NCBI RefSeq assembly: GCF_000429965.1
Contig: NZ_AUCW01000003.1
Span: forward strand, 62,001 to 126,000
Direction of reading: 5' to 3'
DNA from: Desulfogranum mediterraneum DSM 13871
Lineage (GTDB): Bacteria; Desulfobacterota; Desulfobulbia; Desulfobulbales; Desulfobulbaceae
DNA length: 64,000 nt
The notes beneath the pieces were generated by a model. The model had not been told where the DNA came from. It did not search any database and was given only the letters and a program-made list of their open reading frames with translations. Shown here in pieces: positions 56,490 through 64,000 of the stretch (positions are counted from its first letter, which is position 1; each line of letters starts with the position of its first letter). Made by a program: the position numbers and the translations under genes.

Positions 56490-56873
56490 ACCGGTAATTC
56501 CTCCATGTGGTCAGAATGTAAATAACCTGGCGGCACCGAAACCACCAGGGAGTAAGTTGGGGGATAGAGCGCCCGATTACACCTGCCTCAAGACTTCAAG
56601 ACGTCATCAGCTGCATCATACACACGCATATATCATGAATCACCACCACCCTGGGGTCAGTTTCGCTTCTAGGATATGTAACGTTGCTTGAATGCTTTGG
56701 CAGGATAGACTCTGAAATGGGGTAGGACTTCAATTTCCGTTTCCGGAATAGGCTCTTGAGGTCTACAGAAGTATCTGCGAGATTTTCAATATGAAATATC
56801 AGAACAAAATTCGCCAGACAGCGATCGATTGTACGAAATGTTCCTACGGTAGTAGTGGGAATGCCACCTGCTG
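56490..56873 (-). other. Gene-poor, lower-GC stretch between coaE and rho
   Basis: This 385-base stretch has no credible complete gene. Codon-like open sequence on the minus strand (continuing from coaE in another frame) has no start, no ribosome site and no family signature. Local composition at about 56590-56860 is clearly more A/T-rich than the flanking operon genes. It may be a decayed insertion or a leader of rho; the rho ribosome site (GGAGG about 13 nt before the ATG) is at its end. Confidence 0.45.
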
Positions 56874-57503
56874 TCAAGTGTTTTCTGGGCTCTCGGGAGC
56901 CGGCGGCACCTCTTTTTCCAGAAGCCTCGCCAATGCGATCACCGCCTGGCGGCTGAATCGCCAAGGGCCGCTGTTGTCGATGGTGTAATCGGCCCGGGCA
57001 ACCTTCTCTCCAAGAGGCATCTGGGAGGCCACTGCGGCCTGGGCCTGTGCCGGAGAGACGCCATCGCGCTGGACGATCCGCCGACACTGACTCTCCAGGT
57101 CGGCATGCACCACGATCACCGCCTCCAGCTCCTCCTGCCAACCGGCTTCATAGAGCAGCGGTATTTCGATGAAGATCAGCTCCTGCTGTTGCTCTCTGAC
57201 CAGGCGATGCATGGTACTGCGTGCCAGGGGGTGGAGCAGGGCATCTACCTCTCTCTTGATGGCCGGCTCCGAGAACAGGGCCTCACGCAGGCCGCTTCGG
57301 TCGAGCCGTCCCTGGGGATCGAAGAAACGGGGGCCAAAGACGCTGTTCAGGGCCTGCCAACCGGGTTCCCCTCTGTCCAGGAGACGGCGGCAACAGTGAT
57401 CCAGATCGATCAGGGGCCGGTTGCAGTAGGCAGCCAGCAGACGGCTGACACTGCTCTTACCGGTGCCGATGCCGCCGGTTATGCCGATACATTGCCGATC
57501 CAT
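56874..57503 (-). CDS. coaE: Dephospho-CoA kinase
   Basis: CoaE phosphorylates dephospho-CoA, the last CoA step. The 209-residue kinase has the P-loop ITGGIGTGKSSVSRLL, LIDLDHCCRRLLDRG, the HPLARSTMHR region and IEIPLLYEAGWQ. It follows rluD by 15 bases on the same strand; downstream is the gene-poor stretch before rho. Confidence 0.95.
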   Translation of the reverse strand: MDRQCIGITGGIGTGKSSVSRLLAAYCNRPLIDLDHCCRRLLDRGEPGWQALNSVFGPRFFDPQGRLDRSGLREALFSEPAIKREVDALLHPLARSTMHRLVREQQQELIFIEIPLLYEAGWQEELEAVIVVHADLESQCRRIVQRDGVSPAQAQAAVASQMPLGEKVARADYTIDNSGPWRFSRQAVIALARLLEKEVPPAPESPENT

Positions 57504-57518
57504 GGGGGGCCGTCTCGT

Positions 57519-58496
57519 TCAAGGTTCCAGCTGGCGGAGCTGGGCCAGGCAGGCCTCCATGTCTTCCCAGAGTGGGGCCGTAAAGACGAGCCGCTGTCGA
57601 CTGAAGGGGTGGAGGAGCTCCAGGGTTGTGGCGTGGAGAAGTTGGCGCTGGGGTTGGATCGGGCTGTTCGCATCCACCTTGCCGCCATAGAGGCGGTCAG
57701 CGGCCACCGGGCAGTTCAGCGAGGCCATATGGACCCGGATCTGATGGGTCCGGCCGGTCTCGATCCCGATCCTGGCCAGGCACCAACCGTTGAGATAGCG
57801 CTCTTCAACCGCCCAACTGGAGGCCGCGTAGCGACCGTGGATGGGACGGATAGCCATCTTTTTGCGATGCACCGGGTGACGACCGATGGGCTGGACGATA
57901 CGCCCCTCCTCGGTCGCTGGGGTGCGGAGCAGCACGGCGGTATAGCTCTTCTCCACCCGCCGTTCCTTGAAGTCCTCTGCCAGCTGACGAAGGGCCTGCT
58001 CGGTCCTGGCGACCACCATCACCCCGGAGGTGTCCTTATCCAGCCGGTGAACAATCCCGGGGCGCCCCCCATCCAAGTGGGGAAGATCTCCAAAGCGCTG
58101 CAGCAGGCCGTTGACCAGGGTGCCTCCCTGATGGCCGGCAGCGGGATGAACCACAATCCCGGGAGGTTTGGCGATGATCAAGAGCTGTTCATCTTCAAAG
58201 AGCAGCTCAAAATCAACATCCTCGCCAACCAGGTGTGAGGCTTGGGGCGGAGGCAGTCGCACCGCTACCCTGTTGCCGGCCCTGAGGCGGCAACCTGCCT
58301 TGGCAGGTTGCCCATCCACCAGCACATCCTCAGCCAGGATCAGTTTGGTAATGTATGATCTTGAAAAATCAGGACACTGGCGAACAAGATAGTGATCCAG
58401 TCGCTGCTTAGCCTCGTGGCTCTGGACCAGATAGTGCCTGGGCTGTTCAGGATCACCAGCAGAGGAGATGTGCTCAACGACGACAGAATCGGGCAT
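57519..58496 (-). CDS. rluD: RluD-family 23S rRNA pseudouridine synthase
   Basis: The 325-residue protein has an N-terminal S4 RNA-binding domain (QRLDHYLVRQCPDFSRSYITKLILAEDVLVDGQPAK abbreviated) and the synthase domain with catalytic Asp in HRLDKDTSGVMVV, plus GRTHQIRVHMAS. This is the RluC/RluD subfamily, which modifies 23S rRNA positions; the exact residues modified are not read from sequence. The ATG at 58496 is used; a TTG at 58529 would overlap carD. Confidence 0.9.
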   Translation of the reverse strand: MPDSVVVEHISSAGDPEQPRHYLVQSHEAKQRLDHYLVRQCPDFSRSYITKLILAEDVLVDGQPAKAGCRLRAGNRVAVRLPPPQASHLVGEDVDFELLFEDEQLLIIAKPPGIVVHPAAGHQGGTLVNGLLQRFGDLPHLDGGRPGIVHRLDKDTSGVMVVARTEQALRQLAEDFKERRVEKSYTAVLLRTPATEEGRIVQPIGRHPVHRKKMAIRPIHGRYAASSWAVEERYLNGWCLARIGIETGRTHQIRVHMASLNCPVAADRLYGGKVDANSPIQPQRQLLHATTLELLHPFSRQRLVFTAPLWEDMEACLAQLRQLEP

Positions 58497-58522
58497 GGGA
58501 AAGGACAGGGAAACAGAAGGTC

Positions 58523-59002
58523 CTAGCAAAACAACATTTCGATCTGCTTTTCAACGGCGTCTTCTTCGATCTGCTTGGCCAGGGAGAGTTCTTTCACCAA
58601 CAGGCTCTTGGCGGTGTCGAGCATCTTTCGCTCTCCATAGGAGAGATCTTTATCTTCCTTGAGCAGAAACAGGTCCCGGAGCACCACGGCGACCTCAAAA
58701 ACCGAGCCTGTCTTGATTTTTTCCATGTAATCACGATAACGGCGATTCCATGTCTGGGCATTGATCTTAATGTCCCGCTCCTTGAGGATGCCGAGCACCT
58801 GCTTGACTTCTTCACTGGAAATGATGGCGCGGAGGCCGACATTATCACTGGTAGCGGTTGGAATCATGATGGTCATATCGTTATCCAGAATCTTCATCAC
58901 ATAAAAACTCTGATCGATTCCACCAATAGTTTGTGTTTCAATGGCTTCAATCAGTCCCACACCATGGGCAGGGTATACAGCCATATCGCCTTCTGAAAAC
59001 AC
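58523..59002 (-). CDS. carD: CarD-family transcription regulator
   Basis: CarD proteins bind RNA polymerase beta and stabilise open complexes. The 159-residue protein has the N-terminal RNA-polymerase-interacting domain (MAVYPAHGVGLIEAI, VMKILDNDMTIMIPTA) and a helical C-terminal DNA-contact domain (TWNRRYRDYMEKIKTG, LSYGERKML). I use the GTG at 59002 (VFSEGDMAVYP), near the usual family start and preceded by GGGGGT; a TTG at 59041 is in frame. It starts the operon ending in murA. Confidence 0.88.
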   Translation of the reverse strand: MFSEGDMAVYPAHGVGLIEAIETQTIGGIDQSFYVMKILDNDMTIMIPTATSDNVGLRAIISSEEVKQVLGILKERDIKINAQTWNRRYRDYMEKIKTGSVFEVAVVLRDLFLLKEDKDLSYGERKMLDTAKSLLVKELSLAKQIEEDAVEKQIEMLFC

Positions 59003-59082
59003 GTGGACCCCCGGAAAATGAGCTAAGGTTGTACGATCCAATCACAGGGCCGGACACGGCCGGTGATCAATCATAAAATGGT

Positions 59083-59110
59083 ACTATACCATATTTTTCG
59101 TGAAGAGCAA
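59083..59110 (-). promoter_or_regulatory. Sigma-70-like promoter of carD
   Basis: Minus strand: TTGCTC, a 16-base spacer and TATAGT (near-consensus -10). The -10 lies in a small palindrome GGTA-CTA-TACC. A GGCCG/CGGCC hairpin follows in the leader before the start codon. Confidence 0.65.
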
Positions 59111-59201
59111 AGCTCCGCGGCGTCTCCAATGGTACTTTAGACAGCTCGGTTCATGGCGAGGTGCCTAAACGTGCCTAAAGGATCCGACCTGCAGCAGTCA
59201 C

Positions 59202-59801
59202 TCAGCCAGCGCCGCGGCCGTTGATGCCGTTCATGCAGGGACCGATCCCCTCCTGGATAAAGAGCCTGATCGCCTCCTGGACCAGGGGCAGGCGCTCCTC
59301 GATCTGTTGACGCTGTTCCGGGGAAAAGGGGGAGAGGACGTACCGTTCGACCGGCTGCCTGCCCTGACCATCGACACCTCTGGGGTGACTGATCCCGATC
59401 TTCAACCGGGCAATATCTGCGCTGCCCAGGTGCTGAACCAGGGACTTGATCCCGTTATGGCCGCCGGCGCCTCCACGGGCAACCGCCTTGATCCGGCCAC
59501 AGCCAAGGTCCAGGTCATCATGGAGCACCAGCACCCTGCTGAGCGGGATATTGAAATAATCGACAAAACGACGGACACACTCGCCGGAACGGTTCATATA
59601 GGTCTGGGGCTCAAGCAGGATCGCCTGGGCGCCATGGAGCCGGAGCCGACAGTAGCGGCCCTGCATCTTGCTGCGGTTCACCTCCGCCCCCTGCTCGGCG
59701 GCAAGGGCATCGAGCATCATAAAGCCGACATTGTGCCGGGTATGGACATATTGGTCACCGGGATTTCCGAGACCTACAAAGAGATAGAGAGAATCAGCCA
59801 T
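59202..59801 (-). CDS. pth: Peptidyl-tRNA hydrolase
   Basis: Pth frees tRNA from dropped peptidyl-tRNA. The 199-residue protein has the family start FVGLGNPGDQYVHTRHNVGF (catalytic His in TRHNVG), TYMNRSGECV, HDDLDL (Asp) and GGAGGHNGIKSLVQHLG. It ends the ispE-tRNA-prs-rplY-pth operon. The ATG lacks a ribosome-binding site; C and T homopolymers occupy that position. Confidence 0.95.
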   Translation of the reverse strand: MADSLYLFVGLGNPGDQYVHTRHNVGFMMLDALAAEQGAEVNRSKMQGRYCRLRLHGAQAILLEPQTYMNRSGECVRRFVDYFNIPLSRVLVLHDDLDLGCGRIKAVARGGAGGHNGIKSLVQHLGSADIARLKIGISHPRGVDGQGRQPVERYVLSPFSPEQRQQIEERLPLVQEAIRLFIQEGIGPCMNGINGRGAG

Positions 59802-59804
59802 GGG

Positions 59805-59822
59805 AAAAAAAGGGGGGGGGGG
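59805..59822 (-). repeat. C11-T7 homopolymer tract directly upstream of pth
   Basis: On the minus strand 11 C are followed by 7 T, then CCC and the pth ATG. The tract lies where a Shine-Dalgarno sequence would normally be. Homopolymers of this length are prone to slipped-strand length changes. Confidence 0.7.
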
Positions 59823-59833
59823 CAGAAACAGTT

Positions 59834-59864
59834 AAGCCGGTATATGGGGACCATATACCGGCTT
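59834..59864 (-). repeat. Perfect 14-bp hairpin between rplY and pth, no U tract
   Basis: AAGCCGGTATATGG and CCATATACCGGCTT are exact complements around a GGA loop. It lies between the rplY stop and the pth homopolymer tract. No T run follows on the minus strand, so it is unlikely to be a terminator; it may mark mRNA processing between a ribosomal protein gene and pth. Confidence 0.7.
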
Positions 59865-59907
59865 GAGCAAACAGAGCGGGAGGGAATACTCGAAGAGGGG
59901 AACGATC

Positions 59908-60465
59908 TTAGTAGACCGTAACGCAGGTAACGCTCTCTTTTTCAAGCATCTCCACCTTATCGGAGAGGGGCAGATCACCAAAGGTGATTCCTGCACCACC
60001 CTGCTCGAGCGGGGTGACGTCCACTTCGATCTCGTCGGGTATATCCAGAGGACATCCCTTGAGCTTCAACTCATTCTTGAAAATCTGCATCTCACCACCC
60101 AGATCAACCCCCTTGGCGGTTCCCACATAGTTGATGGGCACCTTGAACTCCTGGGCCTGGTCGAGCTCGATTTCCAGAAAATCAACATGGACCAGACTTC
60201 CGGTTACAGGCTCTTTCTGGATCTCCTGGATCAGCACATGGCGCTTGTCCTTGTCATCCCCTTCAACCTGGAGGGTAACAACAGCGTTACGACCATGGAT
60301 AAAGAGCAGATTTTTGAAGAGCTGTCCTGCATCGAACTGCAGGGGCAGCGCCTCTTTGCCGCCACTGTATAAGTTGCCGGGTGTCATTTGATTCATCCGC
60401 AGCTGGCGCATGGGTCCCTTACCGAAAACCGTGCGTACCGCAGAAGCCATATCGACTTGTAACAT
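59908..60465 (-). CDS. rplY: 50S ribosomal protein L25 (CTC/TL5 type)
   Basis: The 185-residue long-form L25 binds 5S rRNA. It has the N-terminal L25 domain (MASAVRTVFGKGPMRQLRMNQMTPG) and the extra C-terminal CTC domain (VPINYVGTAKGVDLGGEMQIFKNELKLKGCPLDIP abbreviated). The order ispE-tRNA-Gln-prs-rplY-pth is widely kept. It is separated from pth by a hairpin. Confidence 0.95.
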   Translation of the reverse strand: MLQVDMASAVRTVFGKGPMRQLRMNQMTPGNLYSGGKEALPLQFDAGQLFKNLLFIHGRNAVVTLQVEGDDKDKRHVLIQEIQKEPVTGSLVHVDFLEIELDQAQEFKVPINYVGTAKGVDLGGEMQIFKNELKLKGCPLDIPDEIEVDVTPLEQGGAGITFGDLPLSDKVEMLEKESVTCVTVY

Positions 60466-60516
60466 GAAAAAGCCTCCCCTTACTCCGGGTTGTGTTAAAC
60501 AATCATCAGATTAATA

Positions 60517-61455
60517 TTAAACAAAGAGCTTGCTGACCGAGTCTTCGTTGTGAATCCTCTTGATGGCCTCACCAAGCAGTTCACCGACCGACAGCACCGT
60601 AATCTTATCACATTGCCGTGCCTCTTCCCGAAGCGGGATCGAGTTGGTCACCAGCAATGACTTGATACATGACGCCTTGATGCGCTCTATCGCAGGCCCT
60701 GACAGGAGTGGGTGCGAACAGCAGGCATGCACTTCCTTGGCGCCCTTTTTCATAAGGATCTCCGCCCCGCCGCAGAGGGTGCCGGCGGTGTCCACCATAT
60801 CATCGAGCAGAATCGCGGTCTTTCCGGCGACATCACCGATCACATGCATGGCCTCGCACTCGTTGGCGGTCTCCCTGCGTTTATCGACGATGGCCAGCCC
60901 TGCATCCAGCCGCTTGGCAAAGGCCCGGGTCCGTTCGACTCCGCCTGCATCCGGGGAGACCAGGACGACATCATTGAAGTTCTCCCGGATATACCTCAGG
61001 ATAATGGGCGCGGCATAGAGGTGATCCACCGGAATATTGAAGAAACCCTGGATTTGACCGGCATGCAGATCCATACAGAGTACCCGCCGGGTGCCGACCA
61101 CGGTCAACATCTCAGCCACGGCCTTGGCAGTGATAGGTACCCGGGGACGGACCTTCCGGTCCTGGCGGGCGTAGCCGTAGTAGGGCAACACTGCGGTGAT
61201 CCTGCGGGCAGAAGCCCGACGCAGGGCATCCACCATGATCACCAACTCCATCAGGTGGTCGTTAACCGGCGGACAGGTAGGCTGAATAACAAAGACATCG
61301 GCCCCACGAACATTCTCGCCGATCTCCACGGAAATCTCTCCGTCGGAGAATTTTTTCACCTCAGCGTCCCCCAGGGGCACACTCAGATACTCGCATATTT
61401 CCTCGGCAATAACCGGATTGGCATTACCGGTGAAAATCTTCATTGTATTGGGCAT
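60517..61455 (-). CDS. prs: Ribose-phosphate pyrophosphokinase
   Basis: Prs makes PRPP from ribose-5-phosphate and ATP for nucleotide, His and Trp synthesis. The 312-residue protein has [37 protein letters not shown] at its start, the catalytic flexible loop [15 protein letters not shown] (family hallmark) and [22 protein letters not shown], then [13 protein letters not shown]. An ATG at 61443 (MKIF) is the alternative start. Confidence 0.96.
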   Translation of the reverse strand: MPNTMKIFTGNANPVIAEEICEYLSVPLGDAEVKKFSDGEISVEIGENVRGADVFVIQPTCPPVNDHLMELVIMVDALRRASARRITAVLPYYGYARQDRKVRPRVPITAKAVAEMLTVVGTRRVLCMDLHAGQIQGFFNIPVDHLYAAPIILRYIRENFNDVVLVSPDAGGVERTRAFAKRLDAGLAIVDKRRETANECEAMHVIGDVAGKTAILLDDMVDTAGTLCGGAEILMKKGAKEVHACCSHPLLSGPAIERIKASCIKSLLVTNSIPLREEARQCDKITVLSVGELLGEAIKRIHNEDSVSKLFV

Positions 61456-61552
61456 GGCATACGTCTCGTCTTAAGCTGCCGCTTATTGATCCCTTGGCAG
61501 GGAATATCTTATCTTTGAATCGTCTCTGGAATGGTACAGGCCACAAAAAAAA

Positions 61553-61627
61553 TGGCTGGGGCGGAGGGATTCGAACCCCCGAATGCAAGGATCAAAACCT
61601 TGTGTCTTACCGCTTGACGACGCCCCA
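61553..61627 (-). tRNA. tRNA-Gln (anticodon TTG)
   Basis: The minus-strand sequence folds as a cloverleaf: a 7-bp acceptor (TGGGGCG with CGCCCCA), a D arm, an anticodon stem CAAGG/CCTTG with loop carrying TTG, a T arm with GTTCGAATC, discriminator G and an encoded CCA. Anticodon TTG reads CAA/CAG, so it is tRNA-Gln. A run of eight T follows the CCA. It sits between ispE and prs, the known position of tRNA-Gln in this operon. Confidence 0.96.
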
Positions 61628-61631
61628 ACCT

Positions 61632-62582
61632 CTACTGCATACCTGTGTCTGTATCCTCAGCGGCAAGACCGTCAAAATCCACCGCTTCGGCAAGAAATGT
61701 TGCTGAATATCTTTCCTTCAAGACCTGACAGCAGCGCTCGGCCTGCTGCCTGTCTGTAAAAACTCCAAAAACCGTTGGCCCGGAGCCGGACATCAGGGCA
61801 ACCGATGCTCCCAACCCAACGAGCTCTTGTCTGATACGCCCTACCTCGGCGTACCGACCGGCAGTGACCTGTTGCAAATCATTTTCAAGGTCAGTACCTG
61901 CAGGCAGCTGACCGGCAACCCGGTTGCCCCAGCGCTGCCTCAGCAACTCAATACGAGAATTTGTTAGGTTAATACCTTTCCCTTTTCCTGTCAATGAAAA
62001 AGTATCATAAACCCACTTGGTCGAGACAGAGACACCTGGGTTCACCAGGACAAACACCACCCCCAGGACTGTCTCTACCGGGGTCAGGAGCTCGCCGATC
62101 CCGGACGCCCAGCAGGCTCCGCTGGTGGCGAGGAAGAAGGGCACATCCGCACCCAGCTGAAGACCCATTGCCGCCAGCTCCTCTGCAGAGAACAACCCTC
62201 CATGGAGTCGGTTGAGCCCGGCAAGGGTTGCGGCTGCGTCGCTGCTCCCCCCGCCCAGACCGGCGGCCACGGGAATGCGCTTTTCCAGGGTGATCTCCAC
62301 CCCGGGAGCCACTGCCGTGGCAGACGATGTACCACGATCAAGAAAGAGGCGGGCTGCCTGGAAGACCAGATTTGACTCATCCTCGGCCAACTCGCTCCCC
62401 GGACAGCGGAGACGGACGCCCCACTGCTCGACCAGGCGCAGCTCCAGGCGATCGTAGAGGCTCACCTTCTGCATCAGGGATTCGATGGTGTGATAGCCAT
62501 CGGCCCGGCGACCGGTAACCTTCAGCAGGAGGTTGACCTTGGCCGGAGCTCGCAGCACCAGCGAACCGAGAGGAGCACGCAT
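61632..62582 (-). CDS. ispE: 4-diphosphocytidyl-2-C-methyl-D-erythritol kinase
   Basis: IspE phosphorylates CDP-ME in the MEP isoprenoid pathway. The 316-residue GHMP kinase has the substrate motif APAKVNLLLKVTGRRADGYHTIESL and the ATP loop PVAAGLGGGSSDAAATL, plus MSGSGPTVFGVF. The ATG at 62582 is used; the codon before it is a TTG. It ends 4 bases before the tRNA-Gln gene and continues the dxs-started pathway encoded elsewhere in the window. Confidence 0.94.
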   Translation of the reverse strand: MRAPLGSLVLRAPAKVNLLLKVTGRRADGYHTIESLMQKVSLYDRLELRLVEQWGVRLRCPGSELAEDESNLVFQAARLFLDRGTSSATAVAPGVEITLEKRIPVAAGLGGGSSDAAATLAGLNRLHGGLFSAEELAAMGLQLGADVPFFLATSGACWASGIGELLTPVETVLGVVFVLVNPGVSVSTKWVYDTFSLTGKGKGINLTNSRIELLRQRWGNRVAGQLPAGTDLENDLQQVTAGRYAEVGRIRQELVGLGASVALMSGSGPTVFGVFTDRQQAERCCQVLKERYSATFLAEAVDFDGLAAEDTDTGMQ

Positions 62583-62597
62583 CAACCGGTAACCAGA

Positions 62598-62918
62598 CTA
62601 GGATCGAGCCAGTTTGACAAACTTCATCTTCAACTCATAGAGCACCCGGGTAAGGAGCTCACTCTCGTCATGGTCCAGATTACCTACGGTCTTTTCCGCC
62701 AGCAGATCCAGGGTGTCGATGGTGTGCTTGGCCAGATCATAGTCGACCAGCTTTTCACCGCTTTCCGGATGGGGCAGTTCCCCCATGTGAAACAGGGCCG
62801 AGGTATTCAGGGAGAGAATAAAGGAGGCAAAGCTCACCTGCGGCATCACGCAGCGACCGGCATCATCCTTTACCATCCCATCGGGACACTCTTCACAGTT
62901 TGAACGTTTATCCACCAT
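62598..62918 (-). CDS. DUF1844 family protein
   Basis: The 106-residue protein starts with a Cys-containing leader (CEECPDG) and carries the DUF1844 core: VSFASFILSLNTSALFHMGELPHPESG, then LVDYDLAKHTIDTLDLLAEKTVGNL and LLTRVLYELKMKFV. The family is common in deltaproteobacteria, unrelated to any known enzyme, and its function is unknown. It precedes ispE by 15 bases and probably opens the operon from the promoter at 63030-63058. Confidence 0.88.
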   Translation of the reverse strand: MVDKRSNCEECPDGMVKDDAGRCVMPQVSFASFILSLNTSALFHMGELPHPESGEKLVDYDLAKHTIDTLDLLAEKTVGNLDHDESELLTRVLYELKMKFVKLARS

Positions 62919-63340
62919 AGCCCACCTCGTTAATCTCCTGAGCCAACACCATGTCGACAGCCGTGTTCTTCCCTGAAGCGGCAGGGAACGGATAGCTCTC
63001 CTGGAGCTTCAGTCATTATCAGCGTGGCAAATATACCGTCATACCGGTCCGGGGACAAGCCATATTTTAGGTTTTTTCATGCCAAGGAAAATCAGGCCGC
63101 CTCCAGCTTCTCCTTGAAGAATCTTGTCTGAAGCGCTATAGATATCCTTTTTATCATCCAGGTGGGTATGGTGACAGACGGCTGACCGTTGATGCCGGCC
63201 TGTGGATAGGATCAAGCCTCTCGAGCTGGAACAACGAAAGTTTCCATGACCTGACCTCAACGCTGTAACGGTTCCCCGCTTTCCCCTGAATTGTCCACCA
63301 ACCTGCCTTCTTTCTGCCCATAGTCACCCAGGAGTTACCC
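62919..63340. other. Divergent intergenic region between DUF1844 and gltX
   Basis: This 422-base stretch has no convincing gene. It holds the minus-strand promoter listed at 63030-63058. A plus-strand promoter for gltX must lie here but no good -35/-10 pair is visible. Confidence 0.5.
63030..63058 (-). promoter_or_regulatory. Sigma-70-like promoter of the DUF1844-ispE operon
   Basis: Minus strand: TTGTCC, a 17-base spacer and TATATT, giving a leader of about 105 bases before the DUF1844 start. Both hexamers are close to consensus. Confidence 0.65.
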
Positions 63341-64000
63341 ATGGTCGAAGTTCGTGTTCGTTTCCCCCCCAGCCCCACCGGCTACCTCCACATCGGCGGA
63401 GCCCGCACCGCCCTGATCAACTGGCTCTTTGCCCGAAAGCACCAGGGGAAACTGATACTGCGGATAGAAGATACCGATACCGAACGCTCTACCCAGGAAT
63501 CCATAGACGGCATCCTGGACGGCTTGCGCTGGCTTGAGCTGGACTGGGACGAAGGACCCTACTTTCAGACCGACTTTGCCGACGACCATGTCCGCGCCGC
63601 CCAGCAGCTCCTGAACGACAACCATGCCTACAGGTGCTTCTGCACCAAGGAAGAGTTGGACCGTAAGCGGGAACTGGCCATGGCCAACAAACAGACCGTG
63701 GGCTATGACGGCACCTGTCGCAACCTGAGCCCTGCTGAAGTTGCCGAAAAAGAGGCCGCAGGCCTGCCCTCGGTAATCCGCTTCAAGGTCCCGCGCCGCC
63801 CCGGCACCCTGGCCTACACGGACCAGGTTCTGGGCACCATCGAACGCGCCTACAGTGAGATCGAAGATTTTGTGATCGTCCGTTCCAACGGCAAACCGCT
63901 CTACCTGCTCTGCAACGTGGTTGATGATATCCGGGACCGGATCTCCCACGTGATCCGCGGCCAGGACCACATGACCAACACCACCCGCCAGCTGCTGCTC
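63341..64000 (+). CDS. gltX: Glutamyl-tRNA synthetase, partial (5' part)
   Basis: The class I synthetase charges tRNA-Glu. The first 220 codons are present and the gene continues past the window. It begins VRVRFPPSPTGYLHIGGARTAL (HIGH motif), with RIEDTDTERSTQESI, YRCFCTKEELD and VVDDIRDRISHVIRGQDHMTNT. AGGAG lies 7 nt before the ATG. The first half cannot distinguish a discriminating from a non-discriminating form, which matters because the window also encodes a tRNA-Gln. Confidence 0.95.
   Translation, partial: MVEVRVRFPPSPTGYLHIGGARTALINWLFARKHQGKLILRIEDTDTERSTQESIDGILDGLRWLELDWDEGPYFQTDFADDHVRAAQQLLNDNHAYRCFCTKEELDRKRELAMANKQTVGYDGTCRNLSPAEVAEKEAAGLPSVIRFKVPRRPGTLAYTDQVLGTIERAYSEIEDFVIVRSNGKPLYLLCNVVDDIRDRISHVIRGQDHMTNTTRQLLL

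Noticed and set aside
56596-57141. 181-residue minus-strand frame overlapping coaE
   Set aside because: Its first part is a frame shadow of coaE and its last part is the A/T-rich gap; no start or family signature.

Overview
The window is a GC-rich bacterial chromosome segment with dense, mostly minus-strand housekeeping operons and no phage, IS or CRISPR array. Several features together suggest a deltaproteobacterial (Desulfobacterota) anaerobe, perhaps Desulfobulbales-like: a B12-binding radical SAM/DUF2344 fusion, a second RNA methyltransferase overlapping trmD, a CarD regulator, a DUF1844 protein, a Tat-exported molybdoenzyme with a TorD chaperone, and an oxalate/formate-family transporter. 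This placement is inference from gene content, not from a marker-gene comparison.

Layout. 1-3.8 kb: the radical SAM fusion protein and a divergent exported AMIN-domain protein. 3.8-18.6 kb: a long minus-strand superoperon running ileS-lspA-fabD, ffh-rpsP-khpA-rimM-trmD-methyltransferase-rplS-rnhB, PilZ-yraN-pdxA-tmk, then a TPR lipoprotein and a LolB-like lipoprotein. 18.9-22.5 kb: a TrmH-type methylase, a zinc-ribbon/TSCPD-like protein, a hotdog thioesterase and an OFA-type transporter. After about 1 kb without a credible gene come a TorD chaperone, a molybdopterin catalytic subunit and a four-cluster ferredoxin subunit (23.3-27.0 kb). 27.1-31.1 kb carries a TIM-barrel protein and a MotB-like/MotA-like/pentapeptide-lipoprotein trio. 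dnaE follows, then a cold-shock protein, a DEAD-box helicase and an RRM protein (35.0-37.4 kb), possibly preceded by a small RNA. 37.7-48.1 kb holds xerC-hslV-hslU, xseB-ispA-dxs, a nucleotide-sugar epimerase, an aldolase and tatC. 48.4-51.5 kb holds a PilR/PilS-like two-component pair. The rest is two classical minus-strand operons, carD-rluD-coaE-rho-rpmE-prfA-prmC-murA and DUF1844-ispE-tRNA-Gln-prs-rplY-pth, and the start of gltX.

How the parts work together. Translation and RNA handling dominate: tRNA synthetases, tRNA/rRNA modification, ribosomal proteins, release factor, RNase HII, cold-shock factors. Precursor supply comes from isoprenoid (dxs, ispA, ispE), CoA, PLP, dTMP and PRPP genes. 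The accessory part is a periplasmic anaerobic respiratory enzyme that needs Tat export and an ion-driven motor-like complex coupled to the envelope.

Most notable: tatC is split by a -1 frameshift at a nine-T run directly downstream of a small hairpin, a terminator-like arrangement that could be an indel, an assembly error or a productive slippage site. The Mot-like trio with a pentapeptide lipoprotein is the best candidate for an undescribed multi-gene system. Also notable are the orphan two-subunit molybdoenzyme, a free-standing TSCPD-like zinc-ribbon protein, an 11-C tract just upstream of pth and a candidate sRNA upstream of the cold-shock gene.
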